This document shows positions 1 through 7,381 of a stretch of DNA of 61,388 nucleotides, piece after piece. Numbering within the stretch: the first letter of the stretch is position 1; each line of letters begins with the position of its first letter. The notes beneath the pieces were generated by a model. It was not told the origin of the DNA. It ran no database searches and worked only from the letters and a program-made list of their open reading frames with translations. Position numbers and translations under genes: made by a program. This DNA comes from Sporolactobacillus kofuensis (GTDB lineage Bacteria > Bacillota > Bacilli > Bacillales > Sporolactobacillaceae). The DNA lies in NCBI RefSeq assembly GCF_024125425.1, contig NZ_JAMXWN010000015.1, forward strand, positions 1 to 61,388, read 5' to 3'.

Positions 1-29
1 TCAGTCATCTCTATCAGACGACTTAAACA

Positions 30-58
30 ATTATACATTCCTGTGTTTCTTTTGTCAA
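30..58 (-). promoter_or_regulatory. Consensus sigma-A promoter P2 reading out of the window
   Basis: On the minus strand a perfect TTGACA (58-53) and a perfect TATAAT (35-30) are separated by 17 bp. Transcription would run left, out of the window. Two such promoters in tandem upstream of pdaB are what one expects for an rRNA operon, and from memory an rrn operon follows pdaB in B. subtilis. The driven gene is not visible, so the rrn assignment is inference. Confidence 0.75.
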
Positions 59-126
59 CCCTTTTTTTTAATTTAATTTCAATCAATCGATCTCATTAAA
101 TCAATTCCGGAAAGACAACAAAATTT

Positions 127-154
127 ATTTTACCAGCTATCAGCAAAATGTCAA
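127..154 (-). promoter_or_regulatory. Sigma-A promoter P1 reading out of the window
   Basis: On the minus strand TTGACA (154-149) and TAAAAT (132-127) are 16 bp apart. It lies 97 bp upstream of the perfect promoter at 30-58, a spacing typical of tandem rrn promoters in Bacillus. It reads left, away from pdaB. The stretch 1-220 otherwise shows no gene. Confidence 0.6.
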
Positions 155-222
155 CTGTTATTTTTCATTTTCTAAAAATGAAGTCTGTCCAAGGTTTTAC
201 TGACGACTACCGCCAATGCTCC

Positions 223-250
223 GCATATTCGTTAGAGCTTGCCCATACAA
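223..250 (+). promoter_or_regulatory. Possible sigma-G-type promoter of pdaB
   Basis: GCATA (223-227) fits the sigma-G -35 pattern gHATR and CATACAA (244-250) is one mismatch from CATnnTA. The spacer is 16 bp, slightly short. The spacing to the pdaB start at 284 is sensible. pdaB of B. subtilis is transcribed in the forespore, which is why this motif was looked for. Confidence 0.35.
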
Positions 251-283
251 TGGTACAAACATCTGGAACGAGGTGGGCCATCA

Positions 284-1036
284 ATGATTTGGATTATTAA
301 TAGCAAGAAAGTTAAAAACATACTGCTGCTTGTTATTGCCGCTTTTTTTGCAGCACTGATCTTATTTGTACAGAAACAAGATACGGATGTCTTTACACCC
401 ATCAAACAATCCGGTGCACTCTCAAAAGTCATGACAAACCAAAAGCAAATTGCTCTAACGTTTGACATTAATTGGGGTGATCAACAATTGCCACTCATTT
501 TAAAAACGCTTCGCGCGGAACATGTCAAAGCCACTTTTTTTATTTCCGGTGAATGGGCTGAACGTCATCCCAATTTTGTCCGTGCGTTGTTGAGAAATGG
601 TCACGAGGTGGAGTCGCATGGCATGAGGCATGATGATTATACCCAGTTGAATGCCCAGAAAGTACGTTCTGACATCATTTTTGGCAATGAAGCAATTTAT
701 AAAACCAGCGGAGAGCGTCCGGAAATGATCCGTCCACCTTTTGGCAAACTAAACAAAGATACATTGACTATTGCCTCTGGATTGAACCAGCAACTGGTAC
801 TCTGGAGTGTCAATCCACACGATGAAACCAACCCCGGTTACAAAGAAGTTGTGGGCCGCGTTCTTGAGCGTGCAGGAAAAGGCGACATTATTAAATTACA
901 TGCCTCTGATGTAGCCAAAAGTACAGACCGAGCCCTGCCCTTGATCATCAGAGAACTGGAGAACCGCGGGTTTACTTTTGTTACCGTAAAGAGTCTTATT
1001 TCCAACGCACAGTCAAAAAGCAAGCTGATGGATTAG
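284..1036 (+). CDS. pdaB: Spore polysaccharide deacetylase PdaB
   Basis: This is a 250-aa NodB-type polysaccharide deacetylase of the PdaB family, needed for spore stability or cortex maintenance in Bacillus. A membrane anchor lies at about residues 12-29. The NodB domain follows, with TFDINWGDQ (motif 1), SHGMRH (metal-binding motif 2) and RPPFG (motif 3). The start ATG at 284 was chosen because AGGTGGG lies six bases upstream; an in-frame TTG at 239 has no such site. The gene is convergent with gerD, only 10 bp away. No kbaA-like gene lies between them. Confidence 0.92.
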   Translation: MIWIINSKKVKNILLLVIAAFFAALILFVQKQDTDVFTPIKQSGALSKVMTNQKQIALTFDINWGDQQLPLILKTLRAEHVKATFFISGEWAERHPNFVRALLRNGHEVESHGMRHDDYTQLNAQKVRSDIIFGNEAIYKTSGERPEMIRPPFGKLNKDTLTIASGLNQQLVLWSVNPHDETNPGYKEVVGRVLERAGKGDIIKLHASDVAKSTDRALPLIIRELENRGFTFVTVKSLISNAQSKSKLMD

Positions 1037-1046
1037 CAACGAGCAA

Positions 1047-1601
1047 CTATTGCTGTTTTTCCTGTTCTTTTTTGAGCGTGTCGACAATTGCGTCGGATAG
1101 TTGCTTTTTAAAAAGGGGACTGGCCATCAACTCTGCAATACTTTTATCAATCTGCTGGCGGAAAGGCTTTGTTCTCAATAAGCCCAAATATTGTTGCTGC
1201 AGTTCAGGAGTTTTCAGGATATCGAGCATCATGCCCTGATACCCAGGGTCTTTCATCATTTGTTTTAACAGTTTCTCATTTTCACTTTCCATGGTCTTGG
1301 CCAATTGCTCTGAGAAGTCCGGATCTTGGAGCATTTTTTGCCATAGTTTTTGTCCTTGCTCTGTAGTGAGTGTCTGGATCAGTGTCTTGCGTACCGCCTC
1401 GTCATCGAGTACAAGCGCTTGCTTAAATTCGCGGTCTTTCAACATGTCCTGAAAGACTTTTTTCCCATCGTCGGTCTTCAGCATATCCAGCACCATTTTT
1501 TTATTTTCCTGATAACTCGGCAGTTTCTGCTGACTCCCACATCCCGCCAGACCAATAAGCAGGCAGACACATAAAACCAAAGAACCCACTTTCGCCATCA
1601 T
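1047..1601 (-). CDS. gerD: Spore germination lipoprotein GerD
   Basis: This is a 184-aa lipoprotein with a short signal peptide and the lipobox LAGC, with Cys at residue 21. A long charged helical region follows and carries repeated KMLQDPDF-type segments. Length and pattern match GerD, which clusters nutrient germinant receptors (the germinosome) in the inner spore membrane. The start has AAGGAGG four bases upstream, and the second ATG is equally possible. A sigma-G-like promoter lies just upstream, consistent with forespore expression. It is separated from salA by that gene's terminator. Confidence 0.92.
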   Translation of the reverse strand: MMAKVGSLVLCVCLLIGLAGCGSQQKLPSYQENKKMVLDMLKTDDGKKVFQDMLKDREFKQALVLDDEAVRKTLIQTLTTEQGQKLWQKMLQDPDFSEQLAKTMESENEKLLKQMMKDPGYQGMMLDILKTPELQQQYLGLLRTKPFRQQIDKSIAELMASPLFKKQLSDAIVDTLKKEQEKQQ

Positions 1602-1630
1602 CTTTCCTCCTTGATCACCCTTTCATTGCT

Positions 1631-1659
1631 TAATATGTGTGCGTCTGAGATTATTATTC
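1631..1659 (-). promoter_or_regulatory. Sigma-G-type promoter of gerD
   Basis: On the minus strand GAATA (1659-1655) fits the sigma-G -35 pattern gHATR and CATATTA (1637-1631) fits the -10 pattern CATnnTA exactly, with a 17-bp spacer. It ends 30 bp before the gerD start codon. gerD belongs to the sigma-G regulon in B. subtilis. Confidence 0.65.
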
Positions 1660-1822
1660 GACAGCACGACAAAAATATTCAGGCACTTGCCTCGATAAAA
1701 AAGAGGCAATTCCCGGCGCTTCTTTGAAGGAACGCATAAAGCCTCCGTTGCCTCCTGGCTCACTGTTTTCACAGATCTCGCCTTAATTCAGTCGCGCAAA
1801 ACCCATTCAAAAATGTGCGAAA

Positions 1823-1863
1823 AAAGGGTGTCTCACAGTCCATAGACTTTTGAGGCACCCTTT
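1823..1863 (-). terminator. Intrinsic terminator after salA
   Basis: A 13-bp stem (1823-1835 with 1851-1863, one G-U pair) encloses a 15-nt loop. It is followed on the minus strand by a run of six T. It begins 13 bp after the salA stop codon and ends the cwlD-salA transcript before gerD. Confidence 0.85.
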
Positions 1864-1875
1864 AAGGTTCATTAA

Positions 1876-2922
1876 TTATTTTGTTAATTTGTTGATCACC
1901 GTGTTCGCAATCTGATCATAGATCGGTGCAATCGGATCATCTTCGAAATATACACCCGGAGCAAAAATACCTTGCTTCGGTTCAGGTTGCGTGAGCGGGA
2001 CGCGACCAAGTAAGTCTGTACTTAAAAGATCGCTGAGCTTATCCCCGCCACCTTTTCCAAATACGTACTCAACTTCTCCAGTCTTCTTACTCTTATAGTA
2101 GGCCATATTTTCAATAACACCGAGAATCTCATGCTCGGTGTGCTTCGCCATCTCACCTGCTCGTGCTGCGACAAAAGCGGCAGTAGGATGTGGTGTCGTG
2201 ACGATAATTTCTTTGGAATGGGGCAGTTTGCTATGAATATCCATCGCTACATCACCTGTTCCCGGTGGAAGATCAAGGACAAGCACATCCAGTTCGCCCC
2301 AGTCCACATCATTAAAGAAGTTATTAAGCATCTTCCCAAGCATCGGGCCACGCCAAATCACCGGCGAGTTATCCTTTACAAAGAAGCCCATGGAAATGAC
2401 TTTAATACCCAAACGTTCAACCGGCATAATTTTACCGTCGACAATCTCCGGACGATTCTCAATGCCCATCATGTCAGGTACACTAAATCCATAAATATCC
2501 GCATCAAGCAGACCGACCTTCTTTCCCTGCCTTGCCAATGCCAAAGCAAGGTTAACGGACACAGTTGATTTCCCGACACCGCCTTTACCGCTGGCCACTG
2601 CGATAAACTCAGTCTTTGAACCCGATGCAAGCAGTGTTTGCTTTTTCACCGGGAATCCACCCAATTTCTGAATGGCCTCTTCACTAAGCACATCAAATCG
2701 AATTTTAACTGATGATGCACCCTGCTCCTTTAATTTTGAGGAAATTTCCAATTGGATCTGCATTTGTTTGACCTTATCTTGTTTTGACAAGGCAACGTTA
2801 AGAACAATACGCCCTTCTTCAATAGATAGTTCTTTTAATGCTTGCGTTTCATATAAATTTTTATGTAAAAAAGGGTCCTGAACGGTTTTCAGTACGTCCA
2901 ACACCTGGCTTCGATCCATCAT
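1876..2922 (-). CDS. salA: SalA/Mrp family P-loop ATPase
   Basis: This 348-aa protein has an N-terminal DUF59/MIP18-like domain (about 1-90) and a C-terminal Mrp/NBP35 ATPase domain. The deviant Walker A GKGGVGKST lies at about residues 112-120, and LDADIYG, LDLPPGTGD and the ENMAYY segment follow. In Bacillus SalA represses scoC and so raises exoprotease production; Mrp relatives carry Fe-S clusters. No C-terminal CxxC pair is visible. It lies between cwlD and gerD as in B. subtilis and has its own terminator downstream. Confidence 0.92.
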   Translation of the reverse strand: MMDRSQVLDVLKTVQDPFLHKNLYETQALKELSIEEGRIVLNVALSKQDKVKQMQIQLEISSKLKEQGASSVKIRFDVLSEEAIQKLGGFPVKKQTLLASGSKTEFIAVASGKGGVGKSTVSVNLALALARQGKKVGLLDADIYGFSVPDMMGIENRPEIVDGKIMPVERLGIKVISMGFFVKDNSPVIWRGPMLGKMLNNFFNDVDWGELDVLVLDLPPGTGDVAMDIHSKLPHSKEIIVTTPHPTAAFVAARAGEMAKHTEHEILGVIENMAYYKSKKTGEVEYVFGKGGGDKLSDLLSTDLLGRVPLTQPEPKQGIFAPGVYFEDDPIAPIYDQIANTVINKLTK

Positions 2923-3003
2923 TGTCTCACCATCTTTCCAGTAATTACACCTTCAGTATAGCAAAACTTGATTCGAAAAACCTACTTTTTGATACCACAA
3001 AAA

Positions 3004-3714
3004 TTAATCGGATGGGATTTTTTCATTCGTGAAGTAACGCATGATGCCTTGGCTGATTGATGCAGCTGCTTGCTTTTGGTATGTGGACTGCTCCAGCAAC
3101 GCACGTTCTTGTGCGTTTGATAGGAATCCAACTTCAACTAATGCCGACGGCGCTTCTGCCTTTTTCAGTAAATACACATGACTGATCGGTTTGGCAAAAC
3201 GAGTAGTATTGCCAAGGTTTCGTTTCAGTGAATCTTGAATAAACAATGCAAGCTTACGGTTTTCATCGAACTTTGGGTGATAAAAGGTTTGCGCACCATG
3301 AAGGCTAGGCATCGGAATCGCATTCATATGCACACTGACAAATGCGTCCGGATGTGTTTTGTTGATGAGTTCGGCCCGGCGAATCAGATCCTGTCTCTTA
3401 TGGCGACCACGATAATTTTCATCTGAAAGATCGGCATCAGTTTCTCGTGTCATCACCACAAGTGCGCCGGACTCCTGAAGATAGTTGCGCAAATCTTTGG
3501 CAATTTTTAAGTTAATATCCTTTTCTTCTGTATCCCCGCCTACCGCCCCACCATCCGGACCACCGTGACCGGCGTCAATGACAATAACGCGTCCGGCAAG
3601 CGGCATATGCCAACGCTCGCTTGCATGCCAGCTGACCAGCCACTTGACACCTGCCAGCGTTACAAAAGACAGCACCACGATCATACATCCCATAAACAGC
3701 CATCTGCGTTTCAA
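3004..3714 (-). CDS. cwlD: N-acetylmuramoyl-L-alanine amidase CwlD (spore cortex)
   Basis: This 236-aa protein has an N-terminal membrane or signal helix (about 5-27) and an amidase_3 domain. Zinc-binding motifs are visible: DAGHGG near residue 47, a conserved Glu near 62, SVHMNAI and EVGFLSN. CwlD removes the peptide from muramic acid so that muramic-delta-lactam can form in the cortex, together with PdaA. The start is TTG at 3714 with GGGGGG six bases upstream. A GCATA...CATATATAT pair upstream hints at a sporulation promoter but the spacing is short. Confidence 0.92.
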   Translation of the reverse strand: MKRRWLFMGCMIVVLSFVTLAGVKWLVSWHASERWHMPLAGRVIVIDAGHGGPDGGAVGGDTEEKDINLKIAKDLRNYLQESGALVVMTRETDADLSDENYRGRHKRQDLIRRAELINKTHPDAFVSVHMNAIPMPSLHGAQTFYHPKFDENRKLALFIQDSLKRNLGNTTRFAKPISHVYLLKKAEAPSALVEVGFLSNAQERALLEQSTYQKQAAASISQGIMRYFTNEKIPSD

Positions 3715-3793
3715 TCAAATCCCCCCACAACGGCAAGCCTGTCTCTCTCTCATATATATGGACAAAGCTGCTAATTATGCGGGGAGTTCCGCG

Positions 3794-4231
3794 TTAATGA
3801 AGCTTTAGCCTCCACCGTTTTAAAGACGCCTCATAACCATCCACCCACCAATTGTATAAATAACTCCTGCATGTTTCCTGTAAATCATCAAATGATTCGT
3901 GCTCAGTCCCCCAGAATAACCAGAAATCATAAAAATCATCTAAGAGTGCATAAAATTCGGGCTTGCTTCGCGCAAAAGCTTTTTCCATATCTTCCCCATA
4001 AAAGCCAAAGCGTCCCATTGAAGATCCGAGCAGAAATCCTTCTAAAGCAAATTCTGCGCACATTTCTTTGCCGGTTGAGCCCGCTGTTGGGATCAGTGCC
4101 AAATACCGTTCAAAGTAACGCAAAACGGATGTTTCAATTTTAGAAAATGATAAATCCTGAAGCGCACGTCTTTCTGAAACCAACTGTTTATGCCGCTGCT
4201 TTTCTTTAAAATTCATCACAATGCCCATCAT
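3794..4231 (-). CDS. ybaK: YbaK family protein (DUF2521)
   Basis: This 145-aa acidic, aromatic-rich protein matches the DUF2521 family that sits directly before cwlD in Bacillus. Its function is unknown. It begins with a basic stretch, then has an amphipathic middle and a WLFWGTEHESFDDL segment. The start has GGAGG four bases upstream, and a second ATG follows immediately. Its start overlaps the stop of an upstream open frame (4228-4503) by ATGA, which suggests translational coupling to a gene that now looks broken. Confidence 0.85.
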   Translation of the reverse strand: MMGIVMNFKEKQRHKQLVSERRALQDLSFSKIETSVLRYFERYLALIPTAGSTGKEMCAEFALEGFLLGSSMGRFGFYGEDMEKAFARSKPEFYALLDDFYDFWLFWGTEHESFDDLQETCRSYLYNWWVDGYEASLKRWRLKLH

Positions 4232-4503
4232 TGTTCCTCCTTTCTCTCTTTATCATCAAGCAAGGCACAGACAATCAAACGTAACAGCTTTTTCCAGAGC
4301 ATCGACACGAAGCCGGAAAGTAGTGGTAGCATTTTTTGTGTGGACGATTTTTTACTTAAAGTGGGGACACGATCCGTGATAAAAAGAAGTGCGGGTTGAT
4401 CATGCCAAATGTTTAGCGTTGCTGAAGCTGCGTTGAGCCGATGAAGTCCATGACGGATAAAAAAAAGAATCGTTTCATGTCGGCGAAGCCATGTCTCTGC
4501 GAC
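4228..4503 (-). pseudogene. Open frame without start codon, coupled to ybaK (broken or mis-started gene)
   Basis: An uninterrupted 91-codon frame ends in TGA overlapping the ybaK ATG. Its product begins near AETWLRRHETILFFIRHG and ends in a hydrophobic helix (LLSGFVSMLWKKLLRLIVCALL) followed by a charged tail. No in-frame ATG, GTG or TTG occurs in the first half. An upstream frame with coding look (LDEREHFIEMRGIG, around 4505-4545) is offset by one base. A frameshift is therefore the simplest explanation, but a sequencing error or an unusual start is possible. I do not recognise the family. The rest of 4504-4731 shows no gene. Confidence 0.5.
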
Positions 4504-4607
4504 CTATGCCTCGCATCTCGATGAAGTGCTCCCTTTCATCCAAGTTGGTCTCAATACATCAAAAAATAAGGAGACTAGTCATTAAATACAGGTGTTGATT
4601 GTACTCG

Positions 4608-4640
4608 AAAGCGCCCGACCACATTTGAGTCGAGCGCTTT
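4608..4640. other. 12-bp inverted repeat between the ybaK region and the 4732 gene
   Basis: Segments 4608-4619 and 4629-4640 are inverted copies with one mismatch and a 9-nt loop. There is no clear T-run on either strand, so it is only a possible weak terminator between divergent genes. Confidence 0.4.
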
Positions 4641-4731
4641 GAAGTTCCCCACGTTCCAAATTCACTCTATTCGTTATATTTTCCGATGTGTCCTCATAGT
4701 TTATAGTAAAAACTTTATCGAGGTTGTGATC

Positions 4732-5292
4732 ATGATGCCCTCTCGTCAAATCAACATGGCAGAAGCTGAATTAAGAAATCATCTGAGGATGTTATGGGAA
4801 CAACATGTCTTCTGGACACGACTGGTCATCAGTGGAATTGTCTTCGATCTACCTGACCTTAAGTCCACAACAAACCGGTTACTTAGAAATCCCAAAGATT
4901 TTGAACAGGCGTTAGCTCCTTTATATGGTCCTGCAATCGCTTCACGGTTTGCCTCATTATTTACGGAACATCTGGTCGTGGCCGCCCAACTTGTTCAAGC
5001 AGCAAAGGCGGGGAATAATACGGCCGCAGCAGAAGCCGAGAAAAAGTGGTATGCGAATGCCGATCAAATTGCCGCATTTCTCGGCAGCATCAATCCCTAC
5101 TGGTCGGCAAAAGACTGGCAAACGATGCTTTATAACCATTTAGAGATGACAAAGACCGAAGCCGTTAACTTCTTAACCAAAAAATATGAGGATAGCGTTA
5201 CGGTCCTTGATCAAATCGAACAACAAGTCCTGCAAATGGCCGATGTGATGGCCTATGGAATTGCCCGACAGTTTCCCGCACAGTTTTCTTAA
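4732..5292 (+). CDS. Conserved Firmicutes protein of unknown function
   Basis: This 186-aa, probably all-helical soluble protein carries the motifs LWEQHVFWTRLVISGI, RLLRNPKDF, AAQLVQAAKAG and WYANADQIAAFL. I recall similar proteins in Bacilli and Clostridia, sometimes mislabelled as acetylglutamate kinase; nothing here supports a kinase. The start ATG at 4732 has GAGG eight bases upstream, whereas the longer frame from TTG at 4639 crosses a hairpin. It is a single plus-strand gene in the accessory island. No function can be assigned. Confidence 0.75.
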   Translation: MMPSRQINMAEAELRNHLRMLWEQHVFWTRLVISGIVFDLPDLKSTTNRLLRNPKDFEQALAPLYGPAIASRFASLFTEHLVVAAQLVQAAKAGNNTAAAEAEKKWYANADQIAAFLGSINPYWSAKDWQTMLYNHLEMTKTEAVNFLTKKYEDSVTVLDQIEQQVLQMADVMAYGIARQFPAQFS

Positions 5293-5356
5293 CACACGGA
5301 AACAATGCATTGACCCCACACCAAAAACGGGCACATTGACCATTCATCTGTCTGAT

Positions 5357-5384
5357 GCACTTATCCCTTGCGATGCATATGATG
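5357..5384 (+). promoter_or_regulatory. Possible sigma-K-type promoter of the YjcZ-like gene
   Basis: GCAC (5357-5360) and CATATGATG (5376-5384, fits CATANNNTR) are 15 bp apart, close to the sigma-K pattern. It lies 30 bp before the start of a small spore-type gene. The motif is short and the call is tentative. Confidence 0.3.
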
Positions 5385-5414
5385 GAATATCATGTGATAA
5401 GGAGGGAAATCAAG

Positions 5415-5513
5415 ATGAGTGAATACTCTGGCTCCTCAAAGAACAATAGCTTTGCGTTAATCGTTGTATTGTTCATCCTTTTGATTATTGTTGGTACTGC
5501 ATTCTGCTACTAA
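5415..5513 (+). CDS. YjcZ family small sporulation membrane protein
   Basis: This 32-aa protein reads MSEYSGSSKNNS, then the hydrophobic core FALIVVLFILLIIVG, then TAFCY. The core is the hallmark of the YjcZ/YhdX-type sporulation proteins, small membrane peptides of unknown role made in the mother cell. AAGGAGG lies eight bases before the ATG. A perfect terminator follows at 5576-5600. Confidence is high for the family and low for any function. Confidence 0.88.
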   Translation: MSEYSGSSKNNSFALIVVLFILLIIVGTAFCY

Positions 5514-5575
5514 TTATTAATTGGAGCACTCCACTATCGGCACCCATGCAGTACTCCGCAACTCACTATCGGTTG

Positions 5576-5600
5576 GGGCACCAAGCTTGGTGCCCTTTTT
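5576..5600 (+). terminator. Intrinsic terminator after the YjcZ-like gene
   Basis: A perfect 20-bp palindrome (5576-5595, GGGCACC arms) is followed directly by five T on the plus strand. Confidence 0.85.
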
Positions 5601-5633
5601 GCATACAAAAATTAATGACGTACAATCTCATAC

Positions 5634-5654
5634 AAAAAAACACCTTAAGAGGTG
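5634..5654 (-). terminator. Intrinsic terminator after the DUF3189-type gene
   Basis: A short stem (CACCT/AGGTG, 5641-5654) with a 4-nt loop is followed on the minus strand by seven T. It begins 9 bp after the stop codon at 5664. Confidence 0.65.
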
Positions 5655-5663
5655 CTATGGTGA

Positions 5664-6170
5664 TCATTTAAATGATTTATTTTCTAAAACTTGAATGTTT
5701 TTCGCCGTGGTTCTTCCGGCTTTTTTGGTGTAATCAACGAGATGAATAATATCCTTGTAACATTGCTTAGCCCCAATGACAAGCAACGGTACCCCTAGAA
5801 AATCTATTTTAAGCCATCTGGATAATAGGCCACCTAGAGTCATTACAAACGGAACAGTTGGGGATGTATTAGAAAAAATGATTTTTTCATTTCCATTATA
5901 CTTTTCCTGTAACATTATACTCATATTATTCACAGCGGGCAGTAAATGCTTGGAAGCTCCGCGTCCTAATGTATAAACAGAATTTCCATCGTCATCTGTT
6001 CCATGATAAATAATTTTCCCCATATCGGAAGAGTTCAGTTCATTGAAATAGGGTACAGATAAAATTTCCTGTTTTGTTAGCTTACGATCTTTGGGTATTA
6101 ACTTTAAATGGTAAGCCGCAGCAAGTGCTGTAGTATGCGTACCGCCAAAATCATTATATATGTAAATCAT
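5664..6170 (-). CDS. DUF3189-type protein
   Basis: This 168-aa protein starts MIYIYNDFGGTHTTALAAAYHL, the pattern of the DUF3189 family found in spore-forming Firmicutes. A later VPLLVIGAKQCYKDI segment supports the same family. Family function is unknown. The start at 6170 was preferred because AAGGA lies seven bases upstream; an earlier ATG at 6185 would add five residues. It is AT-richer than the ribosomal genes, in keeping with an accessory origin. The family call is from memory of the N-terminal motif. Confidence 0.65.
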   Translation of the reverse strand: MIYIYNDFGGTHTTALAAAYHLKLIPKDRKLTKQEILSVPYFNELNSSDMGKIIYHGTDDDGNSVYTLGRGASKHLLPAVNNMSIMLQEKYNGNEKIIFSNTSPTVPFVMTLGGLLSRWLKIDFLGVPLLVIGAKQCYKDIIHLVDYTKKAGRTTAKNIQVLENKSFK

Positions 6171-6462
6171 CGTATCATCCTTCATTGTTATGATCTTCAG
6201 ATACCATTATCTCCGCTTAGTCATTGAATTAACCCATTTGTGTACGATCTATGCAAAAGATAAATACGATGCAATGGGCATTACCACAACTGCGACGCCT
6301 ACAGTGAGGTTCTGAACGATAATTACTTGTTAGGATCGATCTTCATGCTTCTATTTATAACTACATATACAAAAGTGGCCGATATCCATCCTATGATTTG
6401 GGACCACTATAACAAAACGATTTTCAATTAGCGGCCAAGGCACTGCGATGATAATGCTACAC

Positions 6463-6494
6463 AAAAAGAGGGTTCGAATTCGAACCCTCTTTTT
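6463..6494. terminator. Bidirectional perfect-palindrome terminator
   Basis: A 32-bp perfect palindrome carries A5 at its left end and T5 at its right end, so it can end transcription on both strands. On the minus strand it follows the 49-aa gene ending at 6504. The region 6171-6462 holds no gene I can support. Confidence 0.85.
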
Positions 6495-6503
6495 GTAATT
6501 GAT

Positions 6504-6653
6504 TTAGTTACGTTGGTCTCTAGAGTTTTTCTTTTCTAGTTCTTCATCAAATTGCTCATCGAGTTGTTTTGAAAACTCAACACGATTTGCGTCGTTTTTA
6601 AGTTTTTTTTGATCATCAAATTTTTTATTGTTGTTGTCTTTAAATCGATCCAC
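6504..6653 (-). CDS. Small charged protein (49 aa), unknown
   Basis: A GTG at 6653 with GGA nine bases upstream opens a 49-codon frame. The product is rich in Asn, Asp, Lys, Glu and Gln (MDRFKDNNNKKFDDQKK...FSKQLDEQFDEELEKK) and contains no Cys or Trp. A strong terminator directly follows the stop, which supports expression. The composition recalls minor small acid-soluble spore proteins, but I do not recognise a family signature. The region 6680-6699 upstream contains a 9-bp inverted repeat. Confidence 0.6.
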   Translation of the reverse strand: MDRFKDNNNKKFDDQKKLKNDANRVEFSKQLDEQFDEELEKKNSRDQRN

Positions 6654-6877
6654 TCTGCATCATCCTTTACTTAATTTTTATGACATTTAAAAATGCCATA
6701 AAGGTATTTTGGTTAAATTCGCGTGGATTATGTATTTCAAAAAAATTAGCTGTATTTGAAGTTGATTCCATCCCAAATAAAAAAAGAAGACAAAAACAAA
6801 ACGTATAGACGCTTTAATCAACCGTTCAGGTTCATTCCTTTTCTTTATTTCTCAAAAATTGAATAAAGAGTTCAAGT

Positions 6878-7177
6878 ATGAATCAGATCGTTCAAAATAT
6901 AACCGGAATGGGATCACTTACTGAACAGGTGATTGCTACTGACTTTCTTATCACAGCAAAATCAGGTGTCAGGAATATTGCCTATGCACTTACAGAAACG
7001 TCATCTCCAGAAGTTCGTCAGGTCCTGAAACAATATCTTGATGATGCGATCAATACCCACGAAAAAATTTCCAATTTTATGATTTCTCAAGGCTATTATC
7101 ACCCGGATAATTTAAGTGAACAGATCAATGTTGATACCAAGGCTACACAAACTGCGTTAAACATCCCACAATCCTAA
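6878..7177 (+). CDS. CotF-type spore coat protein
   Basis: This 99-aa protein carries the Coat F domain, with the motif LTEQVIATDFLITAKSG near residues 14-30, ALTETSSPEVRQVL and a C-terminal SNFMISQGYYHP. Such proteins are small helical coat-associated or ferritin-like proteins made late in sporulation. The start ATG has AAAGAG about eight bases upstream, a modest site. It is a single gene followed by a strong terminator, in the accessory island with other small sporulation genes. Its exact role is unknown. Confidence 0.85.
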   Translation: MNQIVQNITGMGSLTEQVIATDFLITAKSGVRNIAYALTETSSPEVRQVLKQYLDDAINTHEKISNFMISQGYYHPDNLSEQINVDTKATQTALNIPQS

Positions 7178-7202
7178 CAAAGTATTTTACTTAACTTACT
7201 TA

Positions 7203-7241
7203 AACAAGCAACACCCATTACTAAGATGGGTGTTGCTTGTT
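7203..7241. terminator. Strong hairpin terminator after the coat gene
   Basis: Sixteen-bp arms (7203-7218 and 7226-7241) form a perfect stem with a 7-nt loop. It starts 26 bp after the coat gene stop and separates it from the second S14 gene. The T-run is weak. Confidence 0.7.
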
Positions 7242-7310
7242 GTATTGCTTCCTATCGCATTTTTTCAAGCGAAGAAATTGAGTACTTAAGGAATTAACAC
7301 AATTTAACTG

Positions 7311-7339
7311 TTTACATAACTGCTGAATGAAGCTATAAT
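7311..7339 (+). promoter_or_regulatory. Sigma-A promoter of the second S14 gene
   Basis: TTTACA (7311-7316) and a perfect TATAAT (7334-7339) are 17 bp apart. It lies 43 bp before the TTG start of the S14 paralog. I looked for a Zur-type operator around it and saw no convincing one. Confidence 0.75.
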
Positions 7340-7381
7340 TTTTCTTCCGCCCCTACTACTCTAACTAGGAGGATGAGAAAA

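Noticed and set aside
3714-3780. Sporulation-type promoter for cwlD (GCATA...CATATATAT)
   Set aside because: The spacing is too short for sigma-G and the -10 has two mismatches to sigma-E, so it was not listed as a feature.
4608-4640. Inverted repeat as an intrinsic terminator
   Set aside because: The stem is good but there is no T-run on either strand, so it is listed only as an inverted repeat.
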